NCBI GenBank assembly: GCA_001584585.1
Contig: LSYV01000010.1
Coordinates: 311,667 to 375,666, forward strand
Origin: Gonium pectorale
Lineage: Eukaryota; Chlorophyta; Chlorophyceae; Chlamydomonadales; Volvocaceae
DNA length: 64,000 nucleotides
Direction: 5' to 3'
Within the stretch, counting starts at the first letter, position 1. Each line of letters starts with the position of its first letter. The position numbers were made by a program, and so were the translations under genes. Positions 32,734 through 45,620 of the stretch are shown here, piece after piece. The notes under the pieces are model-generated. The model did not search any database and was not told the DNA's origin. It saw nothing but the letters and a program-made list of their open reading frames with translations.

Positions 32734-34965
32734 ACGGTGCACTTCGCCGGCGGGGAGGCGATGTAACCCGGGCTTGTGGCCTGTCAGGCAGCGCTTTGGA
32801 TGCTGCGAGCGTGGCCTTCGGCTCCAGGTCCTTGCCTGGGCCACACACACTCGGTACATGTTGGTCTTTTGCCGGGGATCCCTGCCCATCGCAACACTAC
32901 ATGCGCGCGGTCGACTGACAAGAAAGGGCTGACTAGAACTACGTTTCCGTGTGATGGGACTCCTTCCAGCCCCTGTGGCTCAAGGGCCCAGGCGCCTGGC
33001 GATAGGCTGCGACTAGGCTGGCATTGCATGAACCGTGTTTCAGCGACCCTTGTGTACTCATGTATATTTGCACATCATTGTGTTGGCGTTTGGCGCTGAA
33101 GCAGTCGGCGGGGCCGCTGCCTAGTCGCTCAATGTAGTTTGCCTGGCGCTCGTGGGGGGCTATCGCCTGTACGGTTTCATCCGCCGACGTGCGCTGGTAG
33201 GCTGTGTGGCGTGCACATGCTCAGCGGATGGTGAAGGGACACCAAGAGCTGGAGTCCCATCCCGCAGACTACCGGTGTGGACAAGTCATGAGAGCGTCAG
33301 TGTCGAGGCGAGGGGTGCTCCTGTGTGTCTTGTGGCCTAATACGCACGACCGCCTGTGCACCCGATCACGGTATGGTGCCCTGGTATCGGCCGGTCTCGT
33401 ATGATTCGCATTCTGGGGCCATTCGTGCGGGCGGGACTGGAAGCAGGGGGGTTGGCTGCTGTGTGTGCTTTAAGTACAAATGGACGGAGCGCGTCCGTCT
33501 TCCATTTTTGTGTATGTGACACATGGTGGGCGGTTTCTTGGGGAGGGGTTCTCGGAGCGAGGTTTGTGCAGCAAGCGTGGCAGACCTGGGCTGTGTGGGC
33601 AGCGTTCGTGAGGGGCGAAGGCGTGAACACGGTAGACTCGCTTAAATGCAAATCGAGGCGTTTGGCTGTACGGTTGGGGTTGCGCGCGGCAAGCCTATGG
33701 TGAGCAGTTCGTTTCTTGGTGTGCGAATGCCGCGTTGCTCTGCGGGCGATGCTTCCATAAACTCCGAAGCATGTCGAGCGACTTGCATGTCAAGGAGATT
33801 TATACGGTATACGATTCGGGCCCAACCTGTGTAACGTGGCAAGCAAAGGCCTTCCGACCCTAACAATGCTCACCGATCCCACGTGCGCACAGAGACACTC
33901 ATGGCTTCACGGTCAAGCTCCCGGCAGCAGGTGGGCCGTCAGTTGGATCCCGTGCAATGGGCCGGCTACTTCGGCAGCGCCTCATCAACTAGCTCGGGAC
34001 GTCCGAACTTATCAACGGCGCACACATGTGCGAACATGGATGCGTAAACAACAAAGGTTCTGAAGGCCTGGCACCTGCAATGTAACACAACGGTAGCCTT
34101 GTGAACCGGCTACAGGACCGCACGTGCATGTTCACAACGACAAAGTTAAGCTGTATCAACGGGTCCAAACTTCCAAAGGAGGCATGCAACGGCCACATGC
34201 ACGAGCGTTTGCATCAGATGCATCACAGCTTAGGGCCCCCCAAAAAAGAGAAACCTGCCCAACCGGGCATGTGTGCCGTACTAGCTGTCCTTCTGAATGC
34301 TCGACTCCTTGGCAGCGGCATAAGCCCTGCAAGCCAACAAGGCAACGCTGAACGTCTTTGTTCTGCAATTTGCTTTGACATGCACGTCTCACCGGCACCA
34401 CCTCATCAGCTGCGGCGCTCCTTATTCACAGCCAAGCAACCAGCCAACGAAACCAACCAGCGAGCAACCCAACAACCCCCAGCCACGACGCATGCACCCA
34501 TGCTAGCCGCCAGCAAATGCGTGTGATGTGGTCCAGAGGAAGCAAGCACACCAAACACAACCCCATAGTATCGTGCGCGCCGGCTGCGCGCCAGGCATGG
34601 TCGTGCGAGCACTTGCATGACATCTATACTGACATGCAGGCATGGTTTGTTTTCGTGCCCTCCCGCTGCGCCCTAGGGGAAGTTCAATGTAGACAGCAGA
34701 AATCAAGAGTTTGTTTGGCCCTGCGGGCATTTTCGTTGCGTTCGCGCCGCGCTGGGGCCCGCCATTGCATGCTCGCCGCGCCCACACCGCATGGCCGCGG
34801 GGCGCACGGCTGCTCCACACCACCGCACGGGTGGTGAGCTCCGATGCCATCAGCGCTGCAGACAGCGCGGGGCACTACCATTGCCCACTGTAGGTCCGCC
34901 AGACCCCCCCTCCCCCTTGTCAGCCACACGTTCCACCCCCCGCCTCCGCTTCAGCAGCGCCCACG
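32734..34965. other. Tail-to-tail region between PKG and the Cys/His-motif gene
   Basis: Likely 3' UTRs of the two converging genes plus spacer. No protein family or splice pattern is visible in the open frames here. Confidence 0.5.
32762..32766 (+). terminator. Nearest TGTAA motif after PKG stop
   Basis: It lies 28 bases after the stop codon, which would make a very short 3' UTR. Further TGTAA motifs at 33830-33834 and 34081-34085 are alternatives and would give about 1.1-1.4 kb. Confidence 0.3.
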
Positions 34966-37958
34966 TTAGCCTCCGCATCCGCATCCGCCCGCCGCCGTCA
35001 CCGCCGTCACCCGCGCCCGCTTCCCGCCTGACCGCTCGCCGCCTGCCCCGCCACCGCCGTCACTGCCTCCGCTGCCGCCGGCTCCGCGCCGCCGTTTGCC
35101 TTCCTGTGCGGCGCCCTGCGATGCCGCCGCCTGCCGTACGTGCCAGAGTACGGCCTGGGGCCACTCCGGGACGTACAGCGTCACGGCGGGCTCGTCGCCC
35201 TTCGCCCGGCTCCCGTTGGGCTTGAACCACTCGTGCCGCTGGCTCGCCACAGTGGCGGGCTGAGCGGTGTAGCCCAGGAAGTACTTCGTCAGCTGCATAG
35301 GACGGTCCAGGGTTACAAAGGTAATGAATTTGGACTCTAGACCTGAACAGCCGGTATCCAATACAAAAAAACACAACTTAATTACGTGAATTAGGCCCAG
35401 GGATTCCGCGGGCGATGCTCCAGCATACGGGCAAGTGTGTGCACAGGCGGGAGGGGCAGCAGGAGGGGAGACAGCTGGCGTTCTCGGCAATTGGCTCGCA
35501 CGTGACTGCGTGACGCGCGAGCGACCGCTACAGGATATGCCCGCGGACCCCATGGTGAGAGGCGTAGACCCAAAACGCAAAGAGGTGCAATGCGGGCGCA
35601 ACGCGGGTTGCAAGCCGCCCCAATGCGTTACGTGATCAAGGGTCTGAGGTCCCGGAGCGGGCCAGCGGCAGGCGCCGCGACTCGCCTTGAGGAAGGGGTG
35701 CCCAGCCTCCTTGCACTTGTTGTTGTGGGTGGCCCCGCAGGTGCAGCGGGTGCCCGAGATGCTGATGACGCTGCGGTGCTCGTCCAGCGGCACCGGCTCC
35801 CGCCCGGACGTGATGCCGCCTGGCGCAGCGGGCAAACACCGCACGATCAGGGTGCAGCAGGCTCACGCATGGAAGTAGGTGTCCAAGGCGCATGGGTTTT
35901 GCAGGGGACTCTTGCGGGGTGGGGGCCAACGCAGCCTCGGGTATGCCGCGAACGCTGGGGTCGCCGGCTTACGTGACTGCATCCGGCCCCAGGCCCCCGA
36001 TCCAAGGCCCCGTCTCCCGGTCCCGGAGGCACAGCCATGGCCCACATCCTGGACTCGGGGCACCCTGTATATCTGCGGCTCTCGGCAGGGGCTATGCCCC
36101 TGCGCCTGCTCCGGTTCTAGTCAGGACACCGGCCCCGGTCCCCTCGTGCTGCCTTGAATCCCGATAGCAGCTCACTCATGTCCGTCTGTTCGTGGAAGAT
36201 CTTGCCGCAGGCCAAGAAGGCGCTGTTGGGTGGCAGTAACTCATGGGGCCAGCGCTGCAGCAGCGGTGGCCACGAAGGCTCCCGCCCGCCGGCCAGCGGG
36301 CGGCCCTCCTCACGCGCCAGCAGGCAGCCAATGCTCCGCACCGAGCTCTTGGACTGATGTCCCCCGGTTTTCAAGCCCAGTCCCAAGGCCAGGAACTCAT
36401 ACCATTCATAGGGCGAGTGTGGCGGCTGAAGCGGCGAGGACGGCGGCTGCGGCGGCTGCGGCTGTGGCGGCTGCGGCTGTGGCGGCTGCGGCTGTGGCGG
36501 CTGCGGTGGTGGCGACAAAGGAAAGTGCGCCAGCGCCAGGTGCTGCGCGTCGAGAGCAGCAGGGGTGCGTGGCCATGCGCCGCCCGACGCAAGGGGGCAC
36601 TGGGCCGCACCCGGACCATTGCCGTGCGACTGGTGGCCAGGCACAGCGGCGTAGGGTCGCGTATGTGGCCGTGCCAGCTGCTGCTGTTGCCGCTGCTGCC
36701 GTTGCAGCGGCGGCGACCCGGGTACTGGGGGCTGCAGAACTGGCGGTGCCCGCTGTGGCGCTGGCGGCTGCGGCGGTGAATGCGGCGGCGGCGGCGGAGG
36801 CGACGGCCGTGCTTGATGCGCTGCAATTTGGCGCTGGAAGTGAACCCGTTGCTGGTATGGCGCTGGCGCGGGTGCGGTGGCGGAGGGCCCCATGGCTGCC
36901 GCACCTGACCCGAGGGCGGCCTCCTGGTCATGTGGGCGACAGGCGGGTCCCCATCCTGCGTAGGTGGCGTACGGCGCTGCCAGAGCCTGTTGCTGCTGCC
37001 CCTGCCCCTGCCCCTGCGTAGCCCCCGACTGATAGCTGGAGTCGTACGCAAGGTACGGCGGCGGCGGGGCCATCAGCCGCGCCGGCGGGCGTGGAGAGGT
37101 CGCATCCACCGCCGCCGTCAGCGCGTGGGTGCAACTGGCCGCCGCTGTTGCGTACATCGCCGGCGGGCTGCTATAGGGGTAGTACTGCCTTTCCGAACCG
37201 CCGCCGCCTCCAGCCGCAGCACCGAAACCGTTTCCTTCTCCTACGCTGCCGCTGCTGCCGGCACCGCCGCTCGCTCCGCTAGCAGCGCGGTACAGGCCCG
37301 CTGCCGCCGCACGTACCAGCCCCGAGCTGGCCCGCGCGTGCAGCATGGGAGCCGAAGCTGCTCGCTGGTAGGCTGCAGACCAGCCCACAGCTGCCGGGGG
37401 CAGCAACGAGGGTGCCCCTGCGGGGCCAAGAGTCGCCTGGTCGTGGGCCGGCTGCGCCCACACCGCCGCAGGTGAGGCAGGCGAGGCAGGCGGCGAGGTG
37501 TTGTGGCAGCTCGGAGCTGCGGCCTCCACGGGCTGCAGCGCCGCCAGGGCACCGCCCACCGCCTCCTCAGGGCACCTCGAGTTACAGTCGAAGCGCGGGC
37601 TCGCACCAATGACTGCGCATGATGATGCAAGGTCGACGCTGTTGCTGCTGGGGATGGAACCGCCCGCCTGGAGCTGCGAGGCGACGGGCCCCGTGCCCAG
37701 CAGTGAGCGCATCGCCCTGCCAACGCCGGGAACCCCACCGACACTCGACGCGGCTGCCGGCTGTCCGGGGATGCCCGAAGGAGTCGTGAAGGGGCTCAGC
37801 AGCTGTGGGTCACAGCAGGCTCCGCCCTCCACGGCTCCGGCATCTTCGAAGCAGCTGTTGACGAGAGCCATAATTTCAGGCGAGTCTGGACTGCCTTCGG
37901 CTCGGAATTCCGCGTACGCACTGTGGAGGAGCACATCGCCGTCCGTCGCGGCCGCCAT
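34966..37958 (-). CDS. Unrecognised protein with long low-complexity N-terminus and Cys/His motif
   Basis: I do not recognise this family. Three exons keep phase: 37958-36176, 35819-35686 and 35292-34966 (747 aa). Residues 1-510 are rich in Ala, Pro, Gln, Ser and His, with a PQPPQPQPPQ repeat near 480-510. From about residue 515 the sequence becomes ordered: YEWYEFLALGLGLK, WPPLLQRWPHELLPPNSAFL and ACGKIFHEQTDMSG. Exon 2 holds ISISGTRCTCGATHNNKCKE, a possible small metal site (Cys620, Cys622, Cys630, with His626 and His635). Exon 3 has LTKYFLGYTAQPATVASQRH, EWFKPNG and VTLYVPEWPQAVLWHVRQ, then a basic Gly-rich end with KRRR and KRAR that could act as a nuclear signal. Intron 2 needs a GC donor (AAG|GCGAGT) to keep frame. 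A DNA- or RNA-associated regulator is possible but not shown. Confidence 0.6.
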
Positions 37959-39430
37959 GGCCGCAGCCGCCGCCCGACTGCTCGACGGGACCTGTCAACC
38001 GGGGTTCCGGAAACCCTAGTGCCGAGCCGCTCGCCTGCCCCCCTCCCCAGCCACGTAGCGAGGCCCAAGAGGGCTGCTCCCTATTCACTCCTGGCGCGGC
38101 GTCAAGCTGCAACGAGTGCAGCGCATCCCGAGTGGGTCGTGTGGGTCGCGGCGACGGATCGCGGCAGGTGAGCGCAGGAAGGCGGACGGGCCCGCTGAAC
38201 AGACCCGCCCGAGCTATTTGCAGCAACCACATGTTATTGGGTAGTCGGCACGGGCGTTTGAGGGCTTGAGAGGGGACCCGTGATGGAGCCCCAGCCCCGG
38301 ACCCGTAGGGACCCGTGAAGCGCACTCGGGCCAATTAACCTCGAGTACGGTCCAAGGTTGATCCGCTCCGTCGCATGTACCTTTCGGCATTGTCATGCCG
38401 TTTCCAAAGCCTTGAAAATTACGAAGCTGCCAAGGATTGCCGGCCAAAGCTTAGAAGCCAAAAGTGACCCACGGGACATATCTCAGTACCACGACTGCTC
38501 GAAAAGGTCTGCACAATGCTTTAGCAGGCCTTGACAAGCAGTGGAAGACGGACTTGTGTAGCGTCGAACACCAACCGATTCGTATTGCAGTATACGGGCC
38601 GGCCTCGGGCCCTCCATCTTGCCGGATTGAAACGGACACACACTGCAATGACACGGGGATTGTGTTGGGGTCTTCAGGAATGCGAAAGGCGACACCACTG
38701 CGCCGCGGAATCTTGTATTTGTATATCACAGCACGGAACGCCGCATCTCAACAGCAACAGGAGGAAGGCTCATAAGCCATGTACAGACAGTATCCTACGT
38801 AAGACTGTGTCGCCGACCACGTTCGGCTTGACATATTGCACTTCCGATGCACACCGCTGCCGCACGCACTGGCGGTTGCTGGAGCAACCGCTCCCCTGAG
38901 GCTCCAATCTAAGCCGAGACTCTTCCTGCCGCCAGCAGTGCTATTGCTGACGTAACTACCGGCAAACAAGGCTCCGTATATGCGCACTTATATGTACAGA
39001 ACACGAGGTTTTTAGTCCATCCAAGCACATTGCAGACAGCAAGAACGCGTGACAAAATAATCCGCACGCTCGAGGTCCAAAAAATCATCTCATATGCAGG
39101 GCGCGGTATGTACGACATGTACGACAGCTACACATGCTGCCGCTCGAACAGCCGCCCGCCCCTTACGGCCCCACACCTGGGCCTCACCGAACCCGTTTGA
39201 AAGCCTTCCTTCAACACAGGGACGCGCGCTGCTCCCAGATCACCTCGCACGTCGCTCAATAAGATACAACACAGTGCACGCTCGGCAGGGAAGAGGAAGT
39301 CACCCGGACGCCAGTGCACCCTCGGCATGGCACAGGCTACACACCACGCTCTTCCCCTCATCGGCCGCCTTCTCTCGCACCCGCTTTCTCGACTTTCCTC
39401 TGTCTATCATATTTGTTTTATGCTGAGGCC
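37959..39430. other. Region between two minus-strand genes
   Basis: The left side should contain the promoter and 5' UTR of the Cys/His-motif gene (start at 37958); the right side holds the 3' UTR of the hydrolase gene. No coding sequence is supported. Confidence 0.45.
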
Positions 39431-42400
39431 TCAGAAGTTCTGGAAGTACCGCACCACCTGCCTGCGCGCCTCGGGGCGCTGCTTGATGGCCTCGTAGGGG
39501 TACACCGCGATGGCGGGCCAGGAGCCAAGCGCCAGCAGCAGGAACACGCCCTTGAGCACGCTCAGCAAGACGGCGCCCAGCGAGTCCCAGCTGAACCCGG
39601 GGATGGCGGCCTCCACCGCCGTCACGGTGGCGGCCAGGGCGACGTAGCCCAGCAGCATGATGCGCTCGTCGGGCAGCTCCACGTCGTCGGGAACACCAAA
39701 GCCCTCGTTGGCAGGGATGGAGCCCTCAACGCCCTGGGAGTCAGGGAACATCACGGCACGGCGAAGGGGTGGGGCACGATGCTGTGCAGGGGCAAGGGCA
39801 GATGCAACACCGCGCAGCGCGCACTGCGGCGGCTGCACAGCAACGACGTGCGGTGTAGCATCGCAGCACCGCTCGGCGCTGACCGGGGAACGCAAGGTGG
39901 CCTGAGGGAGCTCGGCAAATCCTGCCGTCCCTGTGCAACCGTTTGCAGCAGCGGCTGAGTGCAGCCATACAACAGTACCTGCGAAAACTGCCTCACCTTG
40001 AGCTTCTTCTGCTCCTCAGGGCTGGTTGCCGCGCGGACGTTGGTGTCGCCGCGGACCTTGCTCAGCGCGCGGAGGCCCACCCAGGGTAGCCAGAACGACA
40101 GCGCGCCCCACAGCACGGCCAGGATCCACGGCAGGGCGTCGGTAGTGAAGGACTCGCGGCCGACCTAAGGGGTGGGGGCAGGGTTGGGTGGGTCGCAGGA
40201 AGGGCACCACCGTTGGGGCAGGAGCAACGTGGGTGGTTGCTTGCGTGTGGGCAGCATGCCAGGTTCCCCATATGGCTCGCCAGGTTGTGCAACCCACGCT
40301 CGCGAACGGCGGCTGTATGTCACGACAAAGCCTGAATAATTGCAACGCTGGGCTAGCAATCAATACTTCGTCCAGCAATCGCTTTCCGAAGCACCGCGCC
40401 TGACGGTCAATCAACACATACACCCTTTTCGTTACTCACAGCAACATGCGCGCACCACACACCCAGCCCATCGCAGGTGTGAGGGCTCCATGTCCCTCAA
40501 GACCCACTACCCTCAAGCCTGCCCTTGCCCGCCACCGCCACACCAGCGGCCCCCACCGCCTCCACCCACACCACGCCTACCCCTCAGGGCCCCAGGCGCC
40601 ACAAGGCACACGCCCACGACGCTGTGCATACTTGGCACACACGAGCCTGCCATTTCCATCGCAACCTCCGCCCCCCAGCCCTCCGCCGGACGCGCCCCAC
40701 TCGGCCACCCACCACCAGCTGGTCCTCGAAGCCCACGTGGGTGCCCAGCTCGTACTTGACGGAGGTCCGCAGGCGGTCCTTGTCCGCCAGCCAGGAGCGA
40801 AACTTGTTGACGGAGGGCGCCAGCGACAGCAGGTCGATCAGGCCGTACTGCACGCCCCAATCGGTGGCCACGCCCGACAGCAGCGAGCCGCCCCGGGCCA
40901 CGTCGTACTTATAGTCGTCGACGACCTGTCGGCCACATGCGGTATCCCCGTGTCAGGTGATGCCCGTAGGTCAAGTGGAATCCTGTGTGGAGTAACCTGT
41001 CGCAGGCAGTGATCTGACGTGCTCTTTCGTATCGGGTGATGTCATTACGTTATGGTCTCTCTGACTGCGGGTAGAAAAGCCAGGTGACGGCGGAGTGGTC
41101 GGGACATTTGTGCGCGCAGCGGTGTTCAAGGTGGTGGGCGCCTTCCCCGCAACTGTAATGGACGCGCGCGCACGGTTGAGATGGACGTGATTGCCAAACA
41201 GGTCGCCGATTGGCTTGATTGCGGCAGGTATGCATGCTACCAGGCGTGAAATTGGTGGTGGCGCACCGCAGAGGGTGAGGGGGAGTGCCGCTCATCGCAG
41301 GTGCATGGTCCGAAGCTCTGCATCAGCACGCGCCACTCGCCATGTCTGCTCTGTTGGGCAAGCTACGGTAGTGCTCATCCCCAGCTCACCCACTCCCCGG
41401 CCGCCCACCTGGGTGGTCTGCGGCGCCAGCACGTGCGCGGACTCGAAGGCCTGGCCGTTCCTGGCGGCGGCGTCCGCCACGAAGGCCGCCAGCCCTCCGC
41501 CCACCGAGTGCCCCATGAGGCCCACGCGCCTGGACGTGGCCCCCTGCAGCGTCAGGCCGGGCAGCTGGTTGGCGGCGATGGCGTTGCGCCAGAAGAGCGC
41601 CGCGTCCACCATGTACTTCTGCGGGGTTGGTGCAAGGAGGTGGAGGTGGTGGTGGTGACTGGGTGGAAGTTGTAGTGGCAATGGTAAAAGATGACACGCT
41701 GGTGGTGGTGGTGTGGCTGTTGCGGTGGAAGTGCCATGAGCGGGTGTGGTACCCGCCGTTGGGAGGGGGTGGTCTCGAAGCACGGGCCTGGACCGCACCG
41801 CTGTCAGGCAGACTAGCGAGGCTCGCGCAGCTGAACCTGGCGGCCCCCGCCCAACTCCTTCCGGTCCGGGGACGCGGCATGATGCGAGGGCCGTGCAGGG
41901 GCCAAGCAGGGGTCGTGCAGGGGCCATGACGCAGCAGCCCCAGCAGCCCGGGCGGCCGCACCTGCTGCACCTCGGGGGTGGTGCCGAAGGGCGGGCACGG
42001 CGCCACCACCACCACGTCGGTGGCGGCCAGCTGCGTCAACATGCGCGCGTAGGCGGTGGGGCCCTGCGCAAAGCCGTGCATGAACAGCACCACGCCGCGC
42101 GCCTGCACGGCGACCTGGTCGCCCTCCTGCGGGTGCAGGTACAGGTTGCAGGGTTACAAAGCTGCGCAGTGCGCCCCTTTGGGTGGGAGCGAGGAAGCGA
42201 CAATGGGATGCGTCGCACGCGTGCGTGAGGAAGGGTAAACGGTTGCCGGGGACTCAGGCGGCAAGCCAGGGAGACCCAGGGGGCGGCAGGATAAGGGTTT
42301 GTGTGTAACAGGCAGGAATGCACATGCAGATGCCTCGATGGCGTCGGATTTTACGGCATGAGGAAGAAGCGCCAATGCGGGTAATCGAGCAGCTGCTCCC

Positions 42401-42863
42401 AGTGTGCACGTGCGTTGCCCGCCAGTTTCAGTACCTGGGGAAGGCCCTTAGACGGGGGCAGCACCACATTCGCCTTCATCATTTCCTGCAGGGAAGCCAG
42501 GTGGGAGCACCATGTGTGTGGGAGGGCGGTGTTCATGCTGGGCCGTTAGGCCGCGGGACAGGAAGGACCAACACGGGCTAATGTGGGCGCAGGCACCCTG
42601 TCCGCGTCGCAACCTCCGGAGCGGTCAGTTACCTTGCCATCCGCTGACTTTTTAAAGATGGTAGGGAGCACGAGCGTCTGCGTGCCACGGAGGCCCTCCT
42701 CCTGAGTCGGGGCTGACGCTGCAGATTGAGCCTTTGCCCAAATTGACTGCACACGGACGCGGCCGAGTGGCAGCATTCGAGGGTAAACGAGGCTGCGCAC
42801 GCCCCAGGCACTGGTCATCGGGGAGCCCACGCGGGAAGCCCCCGCTACATGGCGCGAGAGCAT
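39431..42863 (-). CDS. Chlorophyllase-like alpha/beta hydrolase with C-terminal membrane segments
   Basis: Seven minus-strand exons, each a whole number of codons: 42863-42633, 42485-42435, 42126-41962, 41618-41409, 40925-40713, 40164-39997 and 39733-39431 (446 aa). The Arg/Ser-rich start MLSRHVAGASRVGSPMTSAW suggests plastid import. The fold begins with GVVLFMHGFAQGPTAYARML and VVVVAPCPPFG; the nucleophile elbow is GHSVGG (Ser187); a likely catalytic His is in GTHVGFEDQ (His282). The spacing and HGFxxG and GHSxGG motifs resemble chlorophyllase-type enzymes. I cannot place the catalytic acid strand, so an exon may be missed in the 483-base intron 40926-41408. After the His come three hydrophobic segments, near 300-321, 371-390 and 398-424, ending RRQVVRYFQNF. 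No start codon suits a separate gene for the membrane part, so I join them. Confidence 0.62.
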
Positions 42864-44694
42864 GGTGGTGCAGTTGCTGTTGTGACCTGTTGTGGTGAAG
42901 TGGCGCTTGTGTTGCTATGAACTTATTACAGTGCTTGTGATCAGTCTTTGGGCCGCTCGTAGAGAGGATTCACGTAGTCGCAGTACCCACCAACCGCCAC
43001 GCTATTCACGCACATGCGTGGAGCCTGCCCTTTGATGGAATATACATCGTATGAATTCGCTTTCCGCCTGCAGAAACGGTGGGCAGCGAGTCACTCTTTG
43101 CGAATGATCACCTCTCGGCGTCTCGTGAACGCTTGCGCGTCCATGCGTGTTGCGTAATGTCAGGATTACTGCAATATCACCATACTCACATTACCATGGA
43201 GTGAGTGAAGGGATCCTAGAGTCGTACCGACGATCGGCATGGCAGTGGAAGCACGGGTGCAGGCAGAGGTGCAGGCCGGAGGAGCGATGCGTTCATATCC
43301 CTCATGGCGTGTAGGTTTGGCATGTATCCTGCAGGTTTGGCCTGGTTGGTTTGCCCCAACGCCCAAGACTTCCAGTGAGGAAGGGCTCACGTAAGAGGGA
43401 GGCCGCGGGGCCGTGGGGAGACCGCGAGAGGCGCGACGTACCATAGACTCGCAGGTCCGGAGGATTGGCCTCAAGCCACGCAATGGTACAGGGCTAGATA
43501 GCACGCTGGTTGACAAACGGCTTAACAGGCACGGTCCACTGCTTAATAGTCATCCCCGCCGCCCGTAGCCGCCAAAAAAAGAGAGCCAGAAACGGGGACG
43601 GCAGCCTCTACGGACATACACACCCGAGGGTGTGATGTTTCTAGCAGGGCGCCGAGTACAGGGCATGGCGGGCGAGGTATATGAGCAGACGGGCCCACCT
43701 CTGCCCCTGCCCTGCGACACCAAAGGACGATCAGACAGAGCTCCACTACTTCGCCCGACACCTTGCTGCTGCACTGATCCCGTTGTGCTAATCAACGGCA
43801 TGACAAGTTCATCCGTAGCGGCGCGTGTGTCCCATGGGTGTTCCACTATTCTGTTGGGTCCTGGAGAGGCTTCCGTGTCCGAGCCTCGTGCTTTCGGCTT
43901 TGCGTCTGGTCACATGCAACAACTGCTCTTTGCAGCTATGCGTCGCTTGCTGCGTGGCCGCTTGAGTCGTTTGGCACCATAGTAATGACTCTGTAGGGTC
44001 GATTCCGCTTTGCTGAGCCCATCCTTCATCTCTTCCCTTTGTCGTGCGGTCATTATGTGATACAGATGGTATCGGGATGGCCAGGGTACGGTGCACCTCC
44101 GGGTCCCAGGCCCTGAAGTGCCCCTGACGGAGTCTGTCACCAATGTTCCGGTTACGGCGGGGCGCGATTGCTACCATGGGAAGGCGGAACTGCCAGCCGA
44201 CGACTGTTTGTCAGGAGATAATAGGTTCCTTGATGTAGTACGTTCCGTGGGTTCCGTTAGTGTTCGGGGTACCCTGGGTTTGGCACGCCGTGTCAGTTGG
44301 TAGTTGCCACGTGTCATATCTGCGTGAGTATCACCTGTGTTTGGTGTCACATTGGATGTATCTTGGTATCGTGTATCCAGCTAGCGTGCTGAGAGCAGCG
44401 CTCGTGGTACTTGTCGTGGTGTGAGGGCCTTATGTTTGGCCCCGGTGTTAGGCCGCGGACCTGCGAGGTGCCGCAGGTCCGGGCGTTGCTACGTTAGTTG
44501 GCTGCGCGACTATTGCACTACTGGTCGTTTACCCGATAGGCTGAAGGAGTTCCAGCGCAGCCGTCGAGGCAAGGAGGCCTCCGGAAGCTGGCAGCCATCG
44601 TTCCGAGAGGTTGCAGCGGCACCTCTGGTATACATCTGGTCGTCCTCTGGTCGTTCCCTGGTCGTTCTAAGCTTGGTGCAGCTAACCGATTGTC
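42864..44694. other. Gene-poor region left of the assembly gap
   Basis: It contains the promoter of the hydrolase gene at the left and an inverted copy of repeat family B at 43571-43700. Open frames next to the gap are not supported by any recognised pattern. Confidence 0.5.
43571..43700 (-). repeat. Dispersed repeat family B, copy 2 (inverted)
   Basis: Reverse complement contains GGGCCCGTCTGCTC, CGCCCGCCATGCCCTGTAC, a GAAAC run, then CGGGTGTGTATG and CCGTAGAGGC in the family order. Confidence 0.75.
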
Positions 44695-45096
44695 NNNNNN
44701 NNNNNNNNNNNNNNNNNNNNNNNNNNNNNNNNNNNNNNNNNNNNNNNNNNNNNNNNNNNNNNNNNNNNNNNNNNNNNNNNNNNNNNNNNNNNNNNNNNNN
44801 NNNNNNNNNNNNNNNNNNNNNNNNNNNNNNNNNNNNNNNNNNNNNNNNNNNNNNNNNNNNNNNNNNNNNNNNNNNNNNNNNNNNNNNNNNNNNNNNNNNN
44901 NNNNNNNNNNNNNNNNNNNNNNNNNNNNNNNNNNNNNNNNNNNNNNNNNNNNNNNNNNNNNNNNNNNNNNNNNNNNNNNNNNNNNNNNNNNNNNNNNNNN
45001 NNNNNNNNNNNNNNNNNNNNNNNNNNNNNNNNNNNNNNNNNNNNNNNNNNNNNNNNNNNNNNNNNNNNNNNNNNNNNNNNNNNNNNNNNNNNNNNN
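44695..45096. other. Assembly gap (402 N)
   Basis: A run of 402 unknown bases. Open frames that appear to cross it have no meaning. Confidence 1.
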
Positions 45097-45480
45097 CGTA
45101 CTATCGTACGACATGTTCCGCTGTCCGCAGAGTCTGGGGCGTTTATTTGACACGTCCGTTGTGCTGCGGTGCCACGTCCGCACCGGCACCGGTAGCCGCT
45201 GTCAGTAGCTGCTCGTGGCTTGCGGTCGTGTGAAGACTGAAACCGTTGTTGCTGCCAAAGGGTTGCTGTGCCGCGTTGCAATGCGTGTGGTACGACAGCG
45301 TGTTCACACAGGAGAGTTGCTTGCTCTCAGGCCAGCAGGTCCGGGGCGGCGGGCTGGGCGCCCCCGGGTCTAGTGCCGTAACCGCTGGCCGCTGATGGAC
45401 TGGCAACTGCGTGGAGTACAGGTCCCGCCAGGTCTCCGGGCTCCGCAGCTCATCGGGTAACTAGGCGCTGCACCCGACCG

Positions 45481-45596
45481 GGAGGGCCCGTCTGCTCGTC
45501 TCCGTCGCCCGCCATGCCTTGTACCCGGCGCCAGACTGGCAACGTCTCACCTAAGGGTGCGCGTAGCCGCAGTGGTATCGTTCCCTCTATCTGCTT
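45481..45596 (+). repeat. Dispersed repeat family B, copy 3
   Basis: It carries GGAGGGCCCGTCTGCTCGTC and CGCCCGCCATGCCTTGTAC in the family order. The right half is more diverged than in copies 4 and 5. Confidence 0.65.
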
Positions 45597-45620
45597 CATT
45601 GGTGTCTTGCTCTCAGGCCA

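Noticed and set aside
40926..41408. Splitting the hydrolase locus into two genes here
   Set aside because: The downstream part begins at an acceptor site in phase with the upstream donor, and no ATG exon for a second gene is seen.
44421..45281. Long open frames spanning the N run
   Set aside because: They exist only because unknown bases contain no stop codons.
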